This document shows positions 5,705-7,828 of a stretch of DNA of 7,828 nucleotides, piece by piece. Source of the DNA: JACCTH01 sp036556085 (GTDB taxonomy: Bacteria; Actinomycetota; Acidimicrobiia; Spongiisociales; ZC4RG35); assembly GCA_036556085.1 (NCBI GenBank), contig DATBKE010000234.1, positions 1-7,828 on the forward strand, read 5' to 3'. Made by a program: the position numbers and the translations under genes. The stretch's first letter is position 1, and each line of letters begins with the position of its first letter. The notes under the pieces were generated by a model. The model was given only the letters and a program-made list of their open reading frames with translations, made no database searches and was not told where the DNA came from.

Positions 5705-6850
5705 TCAGCACCCTGCCGCTTTGAGAACCGGGTAAGGATTTACAGACAGTCCGTCATCGGGATGCATTTCAAAATGCAGGTGCGGGTTGGCGCCGATCGC
5801 GTTTCCGCTGTCACCGACACCGCCGATTGGAGTCCCGGCGGTGACGTATTGCGATTCGATAGCGCTGTCGAGATGCGATCCGATGTAGGTCACTCCATCT
5901 TCGCCGTACAGCCGGAATTGCAGACCGCCCACCGGCCCGTTCTTTACCTGCAGGGCCCCTGACACCGGTGCCACGACCGGGGTTCCACGGTCGGCAAAGA
6001 GGTCGTTGCCTTCATGGAAACGTCCACCCGAGCGAGGGAAGCCCCAATCGTTGTAAAACACAGCCCCTGGTACCGGGCATATCCAAGCCGACACTCCCCC
6101 GGGAATGGTGAGCTCCTGGCCGACGCGAATCAGGTTGGGATCGGCCAGGCCGTTGGAGGTCACCAGCTGCGACACCGAGGTCCCATAGCGAGCTGCAACC
6201 GCGTTCAGGCTCTCGCCTGCTGCGACAACATGTACGGCGCTGCTCACCGGAGAAACCGCCACCTCGGGTGCGACCGGTCCAGCCAGCCGGAGGGTGGTTC
6301 CTACATAGATGAGCGAGGGATCGGTGATCCCGTTGACGGCAGCCAGCGTCTCCGGTGCGATTCCATAGCGGGAGGCGATCCCCGCCAGGGTCTCGCCGGC
6401 GACGACGGTATGTGACTCGGAACTCAACGTTGTGGGAGCGGTCTCGGGGGTGCCGGCAGTCCCGGCAGCGGGCACGGCCAATTCCTGGCCGATGAGAAGA
6501 AGGTCGGGGTTCGCCAGCTGATTGGTCCCGACCAGAGCTGAAACCGTGGTCCCGAATTGAGCGGCGATGTCAGCCAAGGTGTCACCGGGAGCGACCACAT
6601 AGAGGGCGCCTCCTCCCCCTCCTTGTGTGCCTGGGATCACGAGAACTTGTCCAACCCGGATCAGGTCGGGATCGTCGATCCCGTTGGCGTCGGCAAGTTC
6701 AGAGAGCGACACGCCATGGGCTCGGGCGATATCACCCAAAGTGTCTCCGCTTTCGACCACGTAATCGGCGCTCGCAGCCGCGACGGTCAACGCCACGATC
6801 AAAGCCGAGGCCAGAACACGATGTCTGCGAAGTTTGGGCATGGCGTCCAA
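5705..6850 (-). CDS. Secreted LysM-M23 peptidoglycan endopeptidase
   Basis: With a TTG start the product has 381 residues. It has a basic N-terminus (KLRRHR), a hydrophobic stretch and an ASA cleavage site before D29, so it is exported. Four LysM peptidoglycan-binding repeats follow (about 30-73, 84-127, 147-190, 207-250), each with the pattern V-x-GD/ET/SL...A...G.....L...N.....P.LI.VG..L.IP. They are joined by Gly/Ala/Thr/Pro-rich linkers. Residues 260-375 form an M23/LytM zinc metallopeptidase with intact ligands H279 and D283 (HEGND), H326 (SHLD), and H357/H359 (HLHF). It should therefore be catalytically active, cutting peptide cross-links during wall remodelling. Only two cysteines occur in the mature protein (C258 and the last residue, C381), bracketing the M23 domain and possibly disulfide-bonded. 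TTG at 6850 is preferred because AGGAGG lies 5 nt upstream; the next ATG (6841) would be 14 nt away. A longer frame opening at 6895 would run through the ribosome binding site. Confidence 0.9.
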   Translation of the reverse strand: MDAMPKLRRHRVLASALIVALTVAAASADYVVESGDTLGDIARAHGVSLSELADANGIDDPDLIRVGQVLVIPGTQGGGGGALYVVAPGDTLADIAAQFGTTVSALVGTNQLANPDLLLIGQELAVPAAGTAGTPETAPTTLSSESHTVVAGETLAGIASRYGIAPETLAAVNGITDPSLIYVGTTLRLAGPVAPEVAVSPVSSAVHVVAAGESLNAVAARYGTSVSQLVTSNGLADPNLIRVGQELTIPGGVSAWICPVPGAVFYNDWGFPRSGGRFHEGNDLFADRGTPVVAPVSGALQVKNGPVGGLQFRLYGEDGVTYIGSHLDSAIESQYVTAGTPIGGVGDSGNAIGANPHLHFEMHPDDGLSVNPYPVLKAAGC

Positions 6851-6854
6851 GACG

Positions 6855-6861
6855 CCCTCCT
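6855..6861 (-). promoter_or_regulatory. Strong ribosome binding site deciding a TTG start
   Basis: AGGAGGG on the minus strand is the only strong Shine-Dalgarno sequence I see in the window. AGGAGG ends 5 nt before TTG (6850-6848) and 14 nt before ATG (6841-6839), which favours the TTG. Its first bases are also part of a possible hairpin with the leader. Confidence 0.6.
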
Positions 6862-6907
6862 GTTCCGGCCCCTGTCTCGCCCGAACAGGCGGCACACGTT
6901 AGCCGCC
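6859..6907 (-). promoter_or_regulatory. Structured leader of the LysM-M23 gene, with alternative hairpins
   Basis: Read on the minus strand, the 117-nt gap after the nuclease gene holds a first hairpin, GGCGGC-TAACGTGT-GCCGCC (6907-6888). CCTGTTCGG (6889-6881) comes next, overlapping its last bases, and can pair in two ways. CCTGT pairs with ACAGG at 6875-6871 in a 5-bp stem with a 9-base loop. Alternatively the whole 9 bases pair with CCGgAACAGG (6868-6859) with one bulged G, which would cover the start of AGGAGG. Mutually exclusive pairing is typical of leader regulation, but no known riboswitch consensus is present. The first hairpin could also act as a weak terminator for the nuclease gene. 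No clear promoter is seen; CATAAA near 6909-6914 is a poor -10 candidate. Confidence 0.35.
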
Positions 6908-6967
6908 CCTTTATGCGAACCCAGGGTTGTTAGCCGGCGAAAGCGACGCCTGCGGCCCACAGAACGA

Positions 6968-7828
6968 TCATGCGCCTATGGCGTCGCGAAGTTGCCCGAC
7001 AATGTGAGCGGGACGTTGAGTGAAGTCCTGCCAGGTAAACCGGAAAATCCTCCAGTTGTGGGAAAGGGATGAATTATCCCGGTCGCGGTCCGTCTGAAAG
7101 TCGGCCACACGCGAGTGCCAACGGCGACCATCGCATTCACAACCGACACAGACGTGAGGCCAGGCGAAGTCAATCCGTCTGTTGGGATCCCATGGTGCTG
7201 GGTATTGCCAAACGGGCCGCGGCAGACCCCCCCGCTCAAAGACACGCGCTCCCATTTTCTCCAGTCGAGATGCAGTGATCATGTCGTCGCCGAGCCTCTC
7301 CTGGAGCAACTTCCTGGTAATCGCGCATCCGGTGCGGCCACGCCTTGCGATCTGATTGAAGACTTCGTCGACTTCTTCGATCTCGACCAGCCTTCGCGCC
7401 AACGAGTCGTCAAGCCCGGAAGCGAGGGCGTTCGGATGGACGACTGCAGCCAAATCATTCAGCGTTCGAGCGGGTGTCGTAACCCACATCGAGTCGACCT
7501 GCTGTCTGTGGAAGCTCAAAAGATCCAGGCTTCGATGGATGACAACGCCCGGGAAATCATGGGTGGTTCTGGCATGAACGGTCACGACCGCCTTGCCGCG
7601 GCGGATGTATGGAATGCCGTAGATTTCCGCAGCGGATTCGTGTGAGATAGTCGGGTCGGGGAGAATTGCCATTGCTCCTCCCAGGAGCGCCTTGTAATCG
7701 CCTGAGATCCCCTGCACTCGATAGAGACCCCTGCGGACCGCCACCCACGTCCCATTCTTGATCCGACGGTGGATCGCCGAGTCGCTTACTCCGAGCTCAT
7801 CGACCTGCTGCCGACTCAGGTATCCGGC
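6968..7828 (-). CDS. AbiEi-type HTH / DUF559-Vsr-like nuclease domain protein, 5' end missing
   Basis: The frame stays open to the right edge, so the true start lies outside; a GTG at 7744 is internal. The 286 visible residues begin with a winged-helix domain of AbiEi type (YLSRQQVDELGVSDSAIHRR, then TWVAVRRGLYRVQG). A middle region follows with ISHESAAEIYGIP, VTVHART and VTTPARTLNDLAA, typical of AbiEi-like proteins. The C-terminus is a PD-(D/E)XK-fold domain of DUF559/Vsr-like type: D220 in RRIDFAWP, E231-C-D233-G in CECDG, H238, DRDRDN (247-252), and WRIFRFTWQDF. Putative catalytic acids are present, so nuclease activity is plausible. Such fusions are common as orphan, multi-copy genes in actinobacteria. 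No partner toxin is visible, though it could lie beyond the edge. GC content is lower than in the neighbours, suggesting transfer. Function in DNA repair or defence is inference. Confidence 0.85.
   Translation of the reverse strand, partial: AGYLSRQQVDELGVSDSAIHRRIKNGTWVAVRRGLYRVQGISGDYKALLGGAMAILPDPTISHESAAEIYGIPYIRRGKAVVTVHARTTHDFPGVVIHRSLDLLSFHRQQVDSMWVTTPARTLNDLAAVVHPNALASGLDDSLARRLVEIEEVDEVFNQIARRGRTGCAITRKLLQERLGDDMITASRLEKMGARVFERGGLPRPVWQYPAPWDPNRRIDFAWPHVCVGCECDGRRWHSRVADFQTDRDRDNSSLSHNWRIFRFTWQDFTQRPAHIVGQLRDAIGA

Noticed and set aside
6005..6720. Recurring segments in the LysM region that might be read as a DNA repeat array
   Set aside because: The similarity follows the four LysM protein domains and their codons, with divergent spacing; it is not a CRISPR or tandem DNA repeat.
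6851..6895. Upstream ATG start at 6895 for the LysM-M23 gene
   Set aside because: It would place the strong AGGAGG inside the coding region and add a charged extension before the signal peptide; TTG at 6850 with 5-nt spacing fits better.
6888..6960. Possible c-di-AMP (ydaO-type) riboswitch upstream of the LysM-M23 gene
   Set aside because: GGCTAAC occurs twice and loosely recalls the CAGCTAAC element, but the GGGGAACC and GGGTGAATC elements of that riboswitch are absent from the leader and from the end of the upstream gene.

Overview
The window looks like a chromosomal stretch of a high-GC actinobacterium. The lineage is inferred, possibly an uncultured Acidimicrobiia-type organism. The supports are an F420-dependent luciferase-like oxidoreductase, GTG and TTG starts, start codons a few bases downstream of TANNNT -10 boxes (leaderless style), a LysM/M23 cell-wall hydrolase and an AbiEi/DUF559-type nuclease. 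I see no rRNA, tRNA, CRISPR array, IS element or phage gene.

Layout. Bases 1-283 hold no convincing gene, only short inverted repeats and, at the end, a -10 box 6 nt before a GTG start. A tight plus-strand operon follows (284-3080): a conserved protein of unknown function, a YwrD-like gamma-glutamyltransferase-family hydrolase, and a histidine-family phosphatase. They are joined by 1-nt and 4-nt stop/start overlaps. The operon runs head-on into a minus-strand LLM-class F420-dependent oxidoreductase (3077-4105); the two stop codons share a palindromic CTAG. From a 37-nt divergent spacer with a possible two-way -10 element, a 58-codon single-membrane-segment protein reads right (4143-4319). It ends in a second 4-nt convergent stop overlap with a minus-strand NCS1-type purine/cytosine permease-like transporter (4316-5650).

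The right third reads entirely on the minus strand: a 5'-truncated AbiEi-HTH/PD-(D/E)XK (DUF559/Vsr-like) protein at the edge (6968-7828), a structured 117-nt leader, a secreted 4xLysM-M23 endopeptidase (5705-6850, probable TTG start), then the permease. The nuclease gene is visibly poorer in GC than its neighbours.

How the genes work together. Only the 284-3080 cluster is clearly one transcription unit. A GGT-like amidohydrolase plus a small-molecule phosphatase suggests minor intermediary or salvage metabolism, but the substrates cannot be read from sequence. The other genes look like independent housekeeping or accessory units packed closely together. I did not find a clear new multi-gene system. 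The points most worth following are the unlisted small membrane protein and its shared promoter, the double convergent stop overlaps, the permease start codon lying in a hairpin loop, and the alternative hairpins over the ribosome binding site of the LysM/M23 gene.
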